This document shows positions 35,521 through 47,099 of a stretch of DNA of 64,000 nucleotides, piece after piece (the first letter of the stretch is position 1; each line of letters starts with the position of its first letter). The translations under genes and the position numbers were made by a program. The DNA is from Meghimatium bilineatum (Eukaryota > Mollusca > Gastropoda > Stylommatophora > Philomycidae): the NCBI GenBank assembly GCA_034231615.1, contig CM067298.1, forward strand, positions 29,766,127 through 29,830,126. The letters are read 5' to 3'. The notes under the pieces were generated by a model. That model saw nothing but the letters and a program-made list of their open reading frames with translations. It was not told the origin of the DNA and did not search any database.

Positions 35521-35660
35521 TGACTTATGTGACTGTTCAGTGATTTTATTGACTGTCACATAAAGTATGAACCAATTAAAATCACGGGAATAGTAACATG
35601 AATCATTAAGAATGTTTCTCATTAGCCAGTAGGTCTCGTAATGTAGACGAACTTGGTCAC
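35521..35660. repeat. MITE-like relic related to 9177-9333
   Basis: It shares TCATTAGCCAGTAGGTCT with the right end of the 9177 element and has an inner ACTGTCACATAAAGTATGAA block. The palindromic pairing is decayed. Confidence 0.45.
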
Positions 35661-35789
35661 ACTCCCATTTACTGCATGCCTAAGTCGTAAACTATTGTAG
35701 CGAGTACCTAGATTAATTCATATTAAAAACCAACACAAACCAAAAATTTCACTTGTGACCGCAGGGCTACATCTCTTTTTATAAACACA

Positions 35790-35932
35790 GATACAACATT
35801 CCACATGCCGATACAACATTCCACATGCCGATACAACATTCCACATGCCGATACAACATTCCACATGCCGATACAACATTCCACATGCCGATACAACATG
35901 CCGATACAACATTCCACATGCCGATACAACAT
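35790..35932. repeat. Minisatellite, 20-bp unit, about 7 units
   Basis: GATACAACATTCCACATGCC is repeated five times without a change, then a 13-bp truncated unit, one full unit and a partial one. There are no spacers between units, so this is not a CRISPR-like array. Confidence 0.97.
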
Positions 35933-36706
35933 ACGAGTAGGAGGCTTGTGTTAATTTTTTCAAATCTTGAATCAGGGACGTAGAATCATGTTGGAAGTAT
36001 AAAAACAACGGAAATGTTGGTTGTTATGTAGGGTATGTTATACATGGTATGTTATACATACCTGTGAACACATATATGTGCACATACGGTGTTTTATGTG
36101 CATATGTAATATGAACATGTTGCAGAATTTATTCCAACATTTTATCTAACGGCAGGTGTTAAGTTTCAAGTTTCTTAAAATAACCTGTGCACTGTTGTTG
36201 TGATCCAGAGAGATGAGGGGCCTACATCGGAAAATCTGGCTTAAATCTTAAAATAGCAACAACGGTAGAAGGTCACGATGAGTGTAAACGTCGGTCAAGA
36301 TAAAGAGGTCACTGAACAGGGACATTTCGATGTGTTGTTGACTATATATAGTTCAAAGCTTATAAGTGATCTGTTATGTCTTCTACCTGGCGTACCATAT
36401 CAGCAGTTTTTACCCTAGACCTGCTTGATTATGTCTAAAAATTTAGCAGAAATGGAATGGAAAAAAACTACGCGATTTGTTACACATTTTATAAAAATGT
36501 TTCACATTCAAATAATTTAATTGGTGTATAAAAATATATTGTTGACGTTAACTTTTCTCAAACATCTTACCCCCTTATCTATCTGCACAACACTTTTTTC
36601 AGAACCCCCTCCACCCCCCTTAATTGCTGTTGTAATTTATGGACAACCAATTAGTCCCCATTTATAACATTTTTGATATGATCAATGAGCCTCCCTTTAC
36701 TCCTTA
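35933..36706. other. No gene recognised
   Basis: Nothing identifiable apart from short AT-rich and C-rich tracts. Confidence 0.4.
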
Positions 36707-37085
36707 ATGCTGTGTTGCTAAAAGTCAATATTTTGGAGGGCGTAGAAGAATGATGGTCAAACAGAAGAGGACCTGTACTGTCAACAGAAGTGTAATGGCG
36801 GATACAATCAGGGAGAGATCGGAGCAACTACGGAAGATCGGAACACACAGCAGTGATGAGTTTTAAAGTTATTTATAATCCCTTTTTTACTCCCCATTTT
36901 TGATGTTTAAAAAAGTAATAGTTAATCATCGGATCATAATCACTACAAACTGGACACTTCGTAGTTGCTCCGATCTCTACCTGATTGCGTCCTCCATTAC
37001 ACTTCTGCTGACAGTACCGGTCCTCTGCTTTTTGACCAGCATTCTTCTGCGCCCTCCAAAATGTTGACTTTTAGCAGCACAGCAT
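36707..37085. mobile_element. Foldback element with 126-bp arms
   Basis: The left arm 36707-36832 starts ATGCTGTGTTGCTAAAAGTC, and the right arm 36960-37085 ends in its complement. The arms have equal length with a modest number of mismatches, around a 127-bp spacer that is not self-complementary. The arms contain GGAGGGCGTAGAAGAATG and GGCGGATACAATCAGGGAG. No coding capacity; a MITE or foldback transposon. Target duplication not found. Confidence 0.75.
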
Positions 37086-37379
37086 CTACAAAAAAGTAGT
37101 AGGTTTTCTCTACAGACAGCCGATGTTTTGAAGGGTTAACTAACACCTTATTTATCATTCAAAAAGCTGTATTTTAGTCCCCCCCCCCTTCCATCCTACC
37201 AAGTTCAATATTTCCTTCGTGGTCTCCTTAAAGCCCCATGTACACCATGGGATCACTGACCTGCACTACAGAATAACCCTTCCTGGCATGTACTTTTTAT
37301 CAATGATTCTCAACCTTTTTTTACCCGAGGCTGCTTTTTAATAAATATTTTCTTCTATGAAAATATTGTCCAGGTCCGA

Positions 37380-37670
37380 GTCTTTTGGACCCGTTTTGGA
37401 GCAATGCATGTTCTCGAGCTGAACGACTTTGTACCTGATCCATCAGGCACTGAACCCTTTCTCTCTGTGAGCATGTCTCTGGTATAGGAAAGCTTGACAG
37501 TAGATTTGGGCCAGGGCTGCCATCGTTGTCCCGTTTGTGCCTGAGTCCATCGGGTACGGAACCCTTTCTCTCCGTGAGCATGTTTCCGATGTAGGAGACT
37601 CTATCACACCCTCTCGGTTATGTGAAAGCTGCACTGCTTCTTCCAGTGTCATATTCAAAGTCCTCAATAT
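37380..37670 (-). repeat. R1.2 element, internal fragment
   Basis: It contains two tandem versions of CGAACCCTTTCTCTCYGTGAGCATG-type sequence separated by about 110 bp, with GATTTGGGCCAGGGCTGCCA. The reverse complement matches 50100-50300 in the nested R1.2 copy, which shows the same internal duplication. Confidence 0.6.
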
Positions 37671-37984
37671 CGTATGTCCGTCGACATCTTGGGCTGCCTT
37701 TTTTTCTCTTTCCTGAAATCTTCCTCTTCATTGGTGATATTTCTAACCAATCTTTAAAGGTACTGTAAGCTGAGTTGTTATCCACTGTTATACAATATGG
37801 TTTTCCTATAAGTGATCAGATTAATCTCAGTGGCTGACCAGAAACTGCCTGGCTAGCGTCTCCTGTCGCATTTGCTCAGTAGTGATTTCAACATTCCTCG
37901 ACATTCCCAGAGAATGAGCCTTGGTACTCTAATTTCTTGTCACTGAGAGTAGTTATTTATTTAAAACCAAAAATACCGAGTGAA
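37671..37984. other. No gene recognised
   Basis: Nothing identifiable. Confidence 0.4.
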
Positions 37985-38440
37985 CTCAAAACACATGTCT
38001 GCTGGTCAGCGGGAGTGTGATTAAACACAACTCCCCACCCCCAATTGAAGCTGCACAACTCCCCACCCCCTTGAAGTGGTGATGGGGGCTCAGTTCAGCC
38101 ATCAGGGGCTGAAAAATAAGACTGGTCGGGCAGTCCCACAGTCCTGCCCAAGTAAGCAGAGTGCTGAAGACGTAAGCAACCAGCCAAAAGGTGCACAATT
38201 AATCAGGTTGCCACGTACAAAACATAATTGAAACATGTCTATATCAAATAATAGTTATGGTGCCTGCCCTGTGGCGGACGTTCAGACAGAGACGGTGTCG
38301 GGCCCTATTCCTCGAAAGGGCCCAACCTCAATTACTGGAGGTCCTCCTCAGAACTACAAAAGACAAGAGTTTCATTCAGAAGACAGAATTACAGATATAG
38401 ACATGTTTCAAGTGAACAAAAGAAGAAGATTAAAACTACA
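37985..38440 (+). mobile_element. LINE N2 derivative lacking its interior
   Basis: The left part (to about 38230) is the reverse complement of the LINE 5' region at 29710-30070, with matching blocks around GGGCAGTCCCACAGTCCTGC. A short frame then reads YGACPVADVQTETVSGPIPR and GPTSITGGPPQNYKRQ, the counterpart of the proline-rich N-terminus at 29475-29708. It passes directly into GACATGTTTCAAGTGAACAA and AAGAAGAAG, the 3' end of LINE N2 seen at 16258-16300. The 5' and 3' ends are thus joined without RT, endonuclease or RNase H, giving a SINE-sized, non-autonomous derivative of about 450 bp. Confidence 0.6.
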
Positions 38441-39309
38441 CTAACCCATCTTATTTGTGGTAATAATTAATTTCGTGATATTTGAATACAAATAGTATGC
38501 TACAGATGACATTGTTTTACATTTTTCCTCTCCAGGCAGATATCTAAGCAGAAATGTCAACAATTGTCAATTCAAAAATACCATAACATAAAAATCTACG
38601 GTTGTTGTCCTATTTAGTTTTTTTGCTGATAGCACAGCTATCACGGACTAATATTGTGCCAAACTTCACAAGAATAGTTATCACTGTATTGTACACTTTC
38701 AGGGAAAACAAATCGTATCTTTTCCTATGGTACCTTTATCTCCTGTGACCTCTGTGTTTCAGATACATGCAGACAAGCAGAAAGGTAAATGTACCAATGT
38801 ATTTTATAACATACTCAACGCACACACACACACACATTTGTGTACTTTGAAGCAGTGTCACGTTTCTAATAATAATAACACTTACACACAAGTGAACACG
38901 CCAATACTGTATGAACATTTCCTAATACTTTTTTATCACTTTTTAGGTTTGCTGCTATCTCCGGAAATTGCGAGCGATTTGCTCTTACTTCCTATGTGCA
39001 GTAGGGTGGTTTCTCTGAGCTCCCTTTCATACCCAGAAGACTTAAGCTTTCAGCTTAGCGCAATGCCTATTGAAGGAGCCTTCTACTCAAAAAGGGGGGT
39101 ACATGTGACGAGGCGAGCTGATAGCTTTCCATGGTTTCCCATTGTGTGTCTTTCCTCCGACGAGGCGTTTCGCAGTCAGCTAGCTATTTGTCGTGTAGGA
39201 AGACCATTCCATTACCATTCTTCGTATCTCTAGGTCCGAGATATAATTTCTTCTGTATGAGCAATGTTGGTCAACGACGACAGTCAAATTAGACTCCGAG
39301 TTGATACAT
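38441..39309. other. No recognised gene; one long unexplained frame
   Basis: A plus-strand frame of 168 codons at 38727-39233 begins with an (AC)-rich part and has no similarity I recognise. A (CA)n tract of about 7 units lies at 38820-38835. The right part of the frame (from about 38950) may belong to the R1.2 subfamily that follows. Confidence 0.35.
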
Positions 39310-40432
39310 CTTCCTACACGAGGGGATGCTTTCCCAAACACGTCGGGGGTCTGGGATTTGACCTGTGCATTTCTCACGCACTCGCCTCATCCGTCTGTGA
39401 TGGCCTTCCAATACTTCACCAGACGCAGTATGTGTTTTGACTCTTCGCCATTGCGTTTATCACACAAGAAAGTAGATAGATTACGCATATCCCGGAAGAG
39501 AAGCTTCGCAGTTGACGAACCAATCTCGTGTAAGAAAGGAATCATTTCCCTACGCTCTTGGATACTGAACCCTTTCTCTCTGTATGAGCCGTGTTGGGCA
39601 ACGGCGACAGTCAAGTTATACTAGGTTTGTGCTTTCCTCGAAAACAAGGACTTGTTTCCCGTCTACGTTGCACACAGTATCCAGAGTCCGAGTCTCGACA
39701 CTGCTTCAGACAGAAGTTGAACAATGTGCTTCCCGACATTTTTTTAATGCTTTTCCTTTGTGAAATGGAAAGCTGTATTCAAAGCTTTATTTTCATACTC
39801 AGGAGTGCATGTTCCAGTTGGCGTATCCAATACCTAAGTCATGAAGCCTACTTTAAATGTGGGCAATTGTGGTTGGACATGTGTTCTCGAGCATGAATCG
39901 TGCTGGACAATTGTAACTTCGTTGCCACTATATTGTTTCACATACACAAAGCTTCCCTCTAGCGCGTTTTGCTTTTTAAATATTCAGTGTGTACTCTTAG
40001 GATCACCATATCTTAGCGACATCTACACATAGGGGACATTGACATTGACCGACCTCCAATGTTTCTGCATGTTTGGCTGACCGAGATGAAATGCACAGAT
40101 ACCGTAGGTCACTGTATTGGCGTGTATTGGCGTGTATTGGGGTGTATTGACGTAGAGGTCTCGAGGATTGTGTCTGTCTCTTTGCAGGTAATTCTCATTC
40201 CATCTACATCCTCCACATCCATGAACACGGGCCTAAAAGTGTTGGCCAGAAAGACAGCAAGAGAAGCTGTATTTATGTTACAAGGGCGCACCACGAGGAG
40301 GTACTTTTAGGATCTTGGTTATCTGCTAAATACGAGTCCGCACGAGAGCAATGCGAGACCTTCTGTACCCATATTTTTTATCTGATAACCCTGGGTTCGC
40401 ACGAGAGCAGTGCAATACCCTATATACCCTTA
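39310..40432 (-). repeat. R1.2 element, minus strand, with duplicated 5' end
   Basis: It is collinear with 21568-22536. The 5' end of the family appears twice: once ending near 40371 (reverse complement GGGTACAGAAGGTCTCGC) and again at about 40379-40432 (GGGTATATAGGGTATTGCAC, CTCGTGCGAACCCAGGG). A four-unit GTGTATTGG(C/G) tandem lies at 40119-40150. Confidence 0.75.
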
Positions 40433-40514
40433 ATTTTTTTTTTAACGAACGGAGAACATTTGCTCATTAGTTTAGTTTTTTTTTAAACTCAAAGTGAAAG
40501 GATTCTTTTTCTTC

Positions 40515-40655
40515 AGTGTTTATTCTCAAACTTCCTTTATCTCTCTTGTAGCAGGACAATGGTCCTACTTGACTTCCAGCAGGATGTAGTCCAGTGAATG
40601 GAATGCATTGTGTCGCTTTTTATTTGCGCAATGTTCCGACACATCCGTCTTAGAT
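40515..40655 (-). repeat. SINE-like unit (family A)
   Basis: TTCTTTTTCTTCAGTG at the left is the tail complement. CTTGTAGCAGGACAATGGTC, GACTTCCAGCAGGATGTAGT, GAATGCATTGTGTCGCTTTT and TTCCGACACATCCG follow, in reverse family A order. Confidence 0.65.
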
Positions 40656-40769
40656 AGTAAAGTGTAGGGCAAAGCAGATAGTTTCATAAAGATTGAAATA
40701 AAAAGAACAAGGCACTTTAATTACAATACGTTAATGATTGTGTTAACATATTACATATCACATTTATAC

Positions 40770-40880
40770 TCGGATGTGTTGGGTCATGTGCGCAAATAAA
40801 ACTGCGACACAGCGAATATAGGCTTACGTTGTTTGGATTATATCATGGACATCTATGGGGACCATTGTGCTTCTACATTA
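40770..40880 (+). repeat. SINE-like unit (family A), partial
   Basis: GATGTGTTGGGTCATGTGCG, AAATAAAACTGCGACACAGC and ATATCATGGACATC match family A; the 3' end decays after 40865. Confidence 0.5.
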
Positions 40881-41894
40881 GATGTTTTATGGAATTTTGA
40901 TAACAGATGGTAACAAAGAACTGATTCAATCGATTCAAACGTGGTATAGACACATATGAGCAGATTCGATAAATAGCAAACGTATATATAGACACATATT
41001 AGCAAATTCGATGAATAGCAATACATATTATTTATTAATTGTTCATGCACAAATATGATGCGATATGAATTGAATTGACTGAGTCACAAAATAGTCACGC
41101 CATTAATTACAAGATTATTTAGATATCCCAGCCAAATCTCTCGCCAATTATACAGTCCTGAGGACTAATCGGTTTCATTCTACAAAAAAAAGGGGTTATT
41201 TGACTTTTTCCTGGTTTATCATTGGTCCCTTTATAATTTGTACGAACATACAATGAAAATCATGAAAAACGTAAATAGAGTAACTTTTGAAAGAGCGGAT
41301 CGATTAGTAGACGATACTGTATATTCGACGAGAGACTGGGCATAGCTATGTATATCTTGTATGAATGTTTCTAATTTTGTTCAAAAATTCAGGCTAAACG
41401 TAGTTTTAAAATACCCTGTCCGGACTAAAAATAATTATAACAAAAGCAGAATCTTTCAGATCAAATTACAAACATACTACCACCCTACTTTTTGTCTCCC
41501 CTTAACATTTCACAAGGGAAGAATTTCACATTTAATCTTGTTCTACAAACTGGAACTAGAGTCAATAACCATGACTTGCGTTCAAGAGTCCTGATTGTTG
41601 AAAAGTGAGTAGTGTACACAGCGTGTCTACGTACATGACTCACAGCTAAGAAATACCTCATCATGGAAACGAGTTAGTGTGACCTAGACTTGAGTGCTGC
41701 ATATGAAGACAGCATGTTGGTTTGATGTTGGGAATATGCATCACGAAATCTGACAATGACTGTGAGAATATTACCAACAACAACAAAAACATAGGAAATC
41801 ACGTACATTAAAATGTGGGCATATCAATAAAAACCTGGGCGATTACGTACAAACATACGCAATTCGTGAGTTTTTGTGTGTAAACGTTCTCTTC
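40881..41894. other. No gene; MITE-like relic
   Basis: A two-unit 42-bp direct repeat (AGACACATAT(G/T)AGCA-type) lies at about 40949-41025. At 41200-41290 there is a relic related to the palindromic MITE at 9177. Nothing coding is recognised. Confidence 0.4.
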
Positions 41895-42130
41895 TTTACT
41901 GTGTTCGCCCTCAAGCCTCTGCCAGTTAGCTGAGAATTGAATGCGTTGTACGATCTTAGTTTTTAGCCACTCTGCAATACCTGCACTTTCAGTTGAATAA
42001 ATCTAGTTTCAGCATGAAGCTTTAAAATAAATTTTACCAATTCGGGGCTTCCGACCATCTGACCAATCCTCCATAGTCGCTTCTTACCACATGCGTGGCA
42101 AGGAACGGTGTTACTATTTTGTTGGTCCCT
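41895..42130 (-). repeat. SINE-like unit (family B)
   Basis: GAATTGAATGCGTTGTACGA, TAGTTTCAGCATGAAGCTTT, CGGGGCTTCCGACCATC, TCCATAGTCGCTTCTTACC and CATGCGTGGCAAGGAACGGT match the reverse order of the unit at 21335-21567. Confidence 0.55.
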
Positions 42131-42209
42131 TTCAAGTCTCGGCAAAACACGAACGAAAGACAGGCATCGGGACACCACAGCCGACCAATCCTATTTCACC
42201 TAAGGTGAT

Positions 42210-42428
42210 AACCATGGTGACATGCAGTATCATGGTAGCATACTGTATCACTGTATCATGGTAGCATACTGTATCACTGTATCATGGTAGCATACTGTAT
42301 CACTGTATCATGGTGACATACTGTATCATGGTAGCATACTGTATCACTGTATCATTGTATCATGGTGACATACTGTAGCACTGTATCATTGTAGCATACT
42401 GTATTACTGTATCATGGTAGAATACGTG
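42210..42428. repeat. Minisatellite, 26-bp unit, about 8 units
   Basis: The unit CATGGTAGCATACTGTATCA-CTGTAT appears in full and shortened (18-bp) forms, with single-base variants such as GTGACAT for GTAGCAT. Confidence 0.95.
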
Positions 42429-42519
42429 CATGAGTGTGAGAACGAATGCAGAAATAGAAGAGGAGACTACTGTCTGCTCAAGCAAGAATCGATGGGAGAC
42501 CTAGATACAACATTTTCTT

Positions 42520-42690
42520 ATTCTGCGTTCGCTCTCTTATAACCTGCACGAAAGTTCGTGTGATTTCTGCACGGGAGCTTAAGTTCATTGTGCTGCTGGT
42601 TTACAGCATGACTGCGTTAATTTCACTTTGAAAGGGCCAGGATTCCCCTTTTTCATCATGCCTTTAATTCGTGTGGTTGGTTTGATTGAA
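42520..42690 (-). repeat. R1.2 element, 3' end only
   Basis: TTCTGCGTTCGCTCTCTTAT, AACCTGCACGAAAGTTCGTG, TGATTTCTGCACGGGAGC and ATCATGCCTTTAATTCG are the reverse complement of the R1.2 3' end at 24720-24920. Confidence 0.7.
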
Positions 42691-42911
42691 GTAAAATAAT
42701 CAGATAGAATTTGAATATTGCCACACTTCCCTCCCCCAATTTATGGGAACCAAAAAGGTCCATAAAAGATAGGCCTATTTCTGTATATTCTGGTATTTCT
42801 TCATGTTTCCTGGTAATAGTTATTTCTTGTGATGTCTTTCATTCAAGTTATTTGTGTAGGCAAATGTTCGTTTATTTTCGCGACTTTTGGCGAGGCGCAC
42901 TTTGGTTGGTT

Positions 42912-43215
42912 AAGTAAAATGTAAAGTGTGAAACGGGGTAATGAAGTTTTACTAATAACATGAAACACACATAGGCCCACGCGCGAATAAACGTTTCAAC
43001 TGAAAGATCTTTATCAAGGATTACATACAAGTATACATAAAAAACGACAAGTATGGACGACACAACTGGCGTTCACATGTCTAGCGAGATGGCCGGACGG
43101 ACAGAAATTAGGTCAGAGGTGACACAAACAGGAAATGTACATAAATAAGAAATATACAAAAACAAACCCAAATAAACGTAAAAACGAGACAAACAGATAA
43201 ATTACGGAACAACCC
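42912..43215 (-). mobile_element. Penelope-like terminal repeat, minus strand
   Basis: This is the reverse complement of 47720-48025 over most of its length: AATGAAGTTTTACTAATAAC, CGTTTCAACTGAAAGATCTT, TATCAAGGATTACATACAAG, CGACACAACTGGCGTTCACA. It carries the TTGATAAAG-stem-GAAACG signature. No coding part is attached. Confidence 0.7.
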
Positions 43216-45234
43216 GATATCAAGCATATGTCATGCGCTTATTAATTCTTACTCATTAATTAAAACCATTAAGGTTTTAAGCAACCAAGGAACATTCAGT
43301 AAAATGTGCCTCTCATAAGGTAAGCTACTTTCAACCGCGGACATTATTCCAATTAGGTTATACGAACGCATTAGAGCTTTACAATCATACAAAATAGTGC
43401 AGATCGCGGTTCTGGTAATCCAGTCATCGCGACCTCAGGAATGTTTTAGTCTTAAAGCTAGGCACGCTTCCTTCAACCATATGTTATATCTGTTGCACGA
43501 GTACACATAACTACGGGTTGCAGAAGCTGACACATTAATTTGGTGAGTTCATGTGTGTTTTAAAAGCCGAGGATTATTTTTTTTGGGGGGGGGGGGTGTG
43601 TAAGAAATTTGAGGATAAGGAATTGAACTCCCTTCCCACCCCACCCCCTCCCGCAGAAACATGAGGAAATATATAAATAATTGATGCGATACGGAACCAA
43701 TTAATAAGAAGTTCCGTAATCCCCACCCCCAAACACACGTCTTAAATCTCCTTCCCAACGCCCCCTCCCACCCACACACAAAAAACATGGTGATTGGGTT
43801 TTTTTAAAGTGAGCCTAACGCCACTTTCCCCTTAAAGTAGTATTTACGGTCCTGCGTGTTCACTCTTTCTAACTAAAAACAAAGCAGCATTTATTAAGAA
43901 AACAGGACTTGCTGTGTAGACATGTCAAACTTCGAACGAGAAGAAGAAGAAGAAGACTAAAAACAAATACTGTTCAAAGCTCATAGAGGACTGACTCCAT
44001 CGTTCACAGGTAACAAATGTTAGTCAGGGGCAAATGGGGAAATAAGCATGGTCGTCCACCAAATCGACAAAAGGGGCGCCACAAAAGATACGAATTTAGT
44101 TTATGTAGGACTGAAGCCAGAACTTGCCCAAGTGACATAATACCTAGTTTTGGAACTGGCTACATATGTGTGGCAGAATTCACACACGTAATCTAGGGAA
44201 TAAACGTAAATGGAGTGAGCACTGAACCAGATAAAATAAATTTAATGTACAAAAAGAATTGGTAGCGTGTGTTGCATACATGATATTACATCGACCCAGT
44301 ATTATTTTAATGTAGTGATCTTCTTGGCGGTATTTATTTTGAGTAGTGTTTCATTGCTAACGGAACTACCTGTATCGAGATATTCAAATTTCAACAAACT
44401 GACAGATATACGGGCAAAGGGACATAACCAAATGTATTTAACTATTTTAATACACGGCTATTTTTACCGAAAGCTGTGTACAGCCAACAAGATTATTCCA
44501 ACTACCATATTTTGCAATTCTAGTGCCATTTGTTTATACGGATGTTAAAGCTGGACACTTAATGTAGACATTGAAAGAAAATTCATGTTTTTGAATTAAG
44601 TTTTACAGATGTCTGTTATAAATCGTATGTCGAGTAGGCCTATAAGATGAATATATAGTCGACAATATCCAAAATAGTACATTGATTTGAAGTGAAGTGT
44701 AGAAAGATCCTACGACTATCATATACATAGAAAAGTAAGAACATTGCAGTTTTGAATTTACTGAAACTAAATTAAGGGTGGCTTCTAAATACTAACATAA
44801 AAAGGAAGTTACAGTATTTTTTTGACAGTTAAAATGACATGATGGTATTGAATGGATGATTCTGGAGTGTCAGACGAGAGAAGAAGAGGAAGATAAAGAA
44901 GACGATGAATCAGCGACATCGAAGAATGTATGCACATGTCTCTGACCAATGCTGGTCTGCTTGCCCGGAACAGAAAGGAGTTCAGAGTATTCACAATGAA
45001 GACAACTTTCTGGAAAGAATATTTCACTTGATATATATTCGTTCTAGAACAAATAGACAAACTTTCAGTCTGCCAAGAACCACTCTTGGCGATAGTGACA
45101 TGGCGTAAGTTTTTTTGTGGTGAGAAAAGTAAAATTTATGAAACTATTTTGCACTGAACAGTTGATGGTAATTTCGTTTGGTAAATTTGGTATTTTCGAA
45201 ATATTTATTTCGATCCAACAGCTACATTTGAGAC
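43216..45234. other. No gene; LINE N2 3' end at ~43921
   Basis: GACATGTCAAACTTCGAACG and a (GAA)n tail at 43920-43960 are the last bases of LINE N2 in plus orientation. G and C runs lie at 43579-43597 and 43630-43660. The rest contains no recognised gene or repeat. Confidence 0.45.
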
Positions 45235-45380
45235 AGGACACTGTGCAACTTGGAACAGGGTAATGCAATTTTGTTAATCGCTGGAAACACACATTATAAC
45301 CCACACGAATCGACGTCTCGACTAAAAGGCCTTTATAAAAAATACATTTGCAACACACAAAAATAAACGACGAGTATTGA
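45235..45380 (-). mobile_element. Penelope-like terminal repeat fragment
   Basis: GGGTAATGCAATTTTGTTAA, TCGACGTCTCGACTAAAAGG and CCTTTATAAAAAATACATTT match 42930-43060 in order. A shorter and more diverged copy. Confidence 0.55.
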
Positions 45381-45439
45381 TGGCACTATTGTTGTTCAAT
45401 TGTAGAGCTAAATATACGTATAACACGTACGAATTATAT

Positions 45440-46860
45440 CTATATTTAGTAGGGCTGATACTGATTAAAATTGTCTTGTTCGATTAATCGGAAAAAAATT
45501 AATCGATTAATTTCTATTAATTATAATGCATATATAGATCCAATTATTTGTATCTGATCTGCAACAATCCATGACTTAACTTCACAGTTCACACAAAAAT
45601 GTTGTAAATTCAAACTGTAGCACTGACGTGATATTTCTAAAGCGTAAAAAAAAACGTCGAACGTTAGTTTAATAATTAAACTTATACAGTATACTGACTG
45701 TCAGTCACTTTATAGTAAGCATCACTTTAGTCAGTCACGCAGACAATCCAGAGCGTTTACATTTTCTGGAAGCAGACATGACTGCATTTTATTGCCGATG
45801 TACCCTGAAGAATTAAACTGTCTTTCGCACGGAACAGATTTTTGCAGGTACACAAAGAATTGTTTGCACAAAACTTCTTAGGACAGGAAAACGATGGTTA
45901 TTAAGTTTCCACCCACCACAGGAGAGGATCCATGTTTCTGGAATGGGAGTTTATTCTTGGTACCGCGTCAACTCGGCCCGTGCACCGTGTACTGCATCTG
46001 ATTCGTCAGCTGACGAATGGCGATTCAGAGTCGCTCAGCAACAGAGTAAGTTTTTGTTTCTTTAGCACAGGTGCTTTTGTCTCTTATTGTAGAAGTCCCG
46101 GAATGCATTGGGCAATGCTGTCCACACTGCTTCACGTTTCTCTGGTCTTAGACAGGTTAGTTTCTTGTAACGTGGATCTAAGGCCACAGCCATTTGCAAC
46201 GTTGTCAAAGAATCAATGCCTTCAATTTTATTTGTGAAGTCGTTCAATGTTGCAGTTTTGAATTGTGCAATATAACCTGGGTCGTCATCATTAACCATTA
46301 ACAGTCTACGCAAAAAGATCTCTAGCGGAAGAACGGCAGAACATGTCGCATATTGTTAACTCCCAACATATTCCGTAGCATCTGCAAGTGATCCTAAGAC
46401 TGACGTATATTTGGCCATTTTGTCCCAATCTCATTCTGTCAGTTTAGGTTCACTAGTTTTTTTGGATGATCGATGTGATACTGCATTATGGCATCTTTGA
46501 CTTCCAACAATATGGCTAACATCATGTAGGTACTGTTCCTACAAGTTGCCACATCCTGCTGCAATTCATGGAACATGACATAATATTTCGGCAAAGAGGC
46601 ACTGGAATACTTCTCTTCAGTTCCGATGTGTTAGCCGAGCTGTGCTTGAATTGTCCAACTAAGTGTCGACATTTTGCCAAAAGAGGTGATGAGTCAGCTG
46701 CCTTCAAACCTGCTAAATACTAAGTTGAAAACAATGTGCAATACATGGTATGTGACTCTAATCCGTTTGCCTGATAGCAGCGACCATGTTTTGTGCACTG
46801 TCCGTTACGATACAGAATATTTCCCCCCCCCCAACTCTTCATATAAATTGGCAACGTTTA
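45440..46860 (-). mobile_element. hAT transposase relic (ZBED-like)
   Basis: Minus-strand pieces are collinear with hAT transposases. They start at about 46860-46740 with TVHKTWSLL and AIRQTDW-like remains. LAKCRHLVGQFKHSSANTSE follows at 46600-46690, then ATCRNSTYMMLAILLEVKDA at about 46490-46550, and GYIAQFKTATLNDFTNKIEG and LQMAVALDPRYKKLTCLRPE at 46120-46270. The C-terminal dimerisation region is CGGWKLNNHRFPVLRSF (about 45890-45940). The block 'LPTRWNSTYxMLxRLLE' typical of the family is recognisable. The far end contains GATTAATCG repeats (45478-45520). Several frames; no longer functional. Confidence 0.75.
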
Positions 46861-46864
46861 CAGC

Positions 46865-47065
46865 AGTGTGTCGTTCTACACTCCCGGGACAGGGCAAACT
46901 GAATGACCATGTCGGGGTATGAGCGGCAACGGAAGAAGTCCCTCATCTCGTGGGCTTTCTCGAGAAAGTCATCCTCAGCACTGCACAGACGCCGGAGACG
47001 TAGAAGTTGAGAGAATGAAAGTGAATCCCGGCAGGCAGAATGATGGGAAGGGTGTGTAGCCTCTC
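46865..47065 (-). mobile_element. Penelope-like reverse transcriptase fragment, inverted
   Basis: The minus-strand frame reads THPSHHSACRDSLSFSQLLR, LRRLCSAEDDFLEKAHEMRD and FFRCRSYPDMVIQFALSR. This is the block after the RT palm in Penelope-like elements (…SIPYSQFLRLRRLC…F..RGYP…). Its natural continuation begins about 40 bp away on the opposite strand (47100), so this part is inverted relative to the rest. Confidence 0.8.
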
Positions 47066-47099
47066 CCGCCAGGACACCCTCTCTAATACTCGGAGGTCT

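Noticed and set aside
35790-35932. CRISPR-like regular repeats
   Set aside because: Units abut without spacers and the genome is eukaryotic; it is a minisatellite.
38727-39233. 168-codon plus-strand frame as a host gene
   Set aside because: It includes a CA-repeat translation, has no recognisable domain or splice support, and its right half may be repeat-derived.
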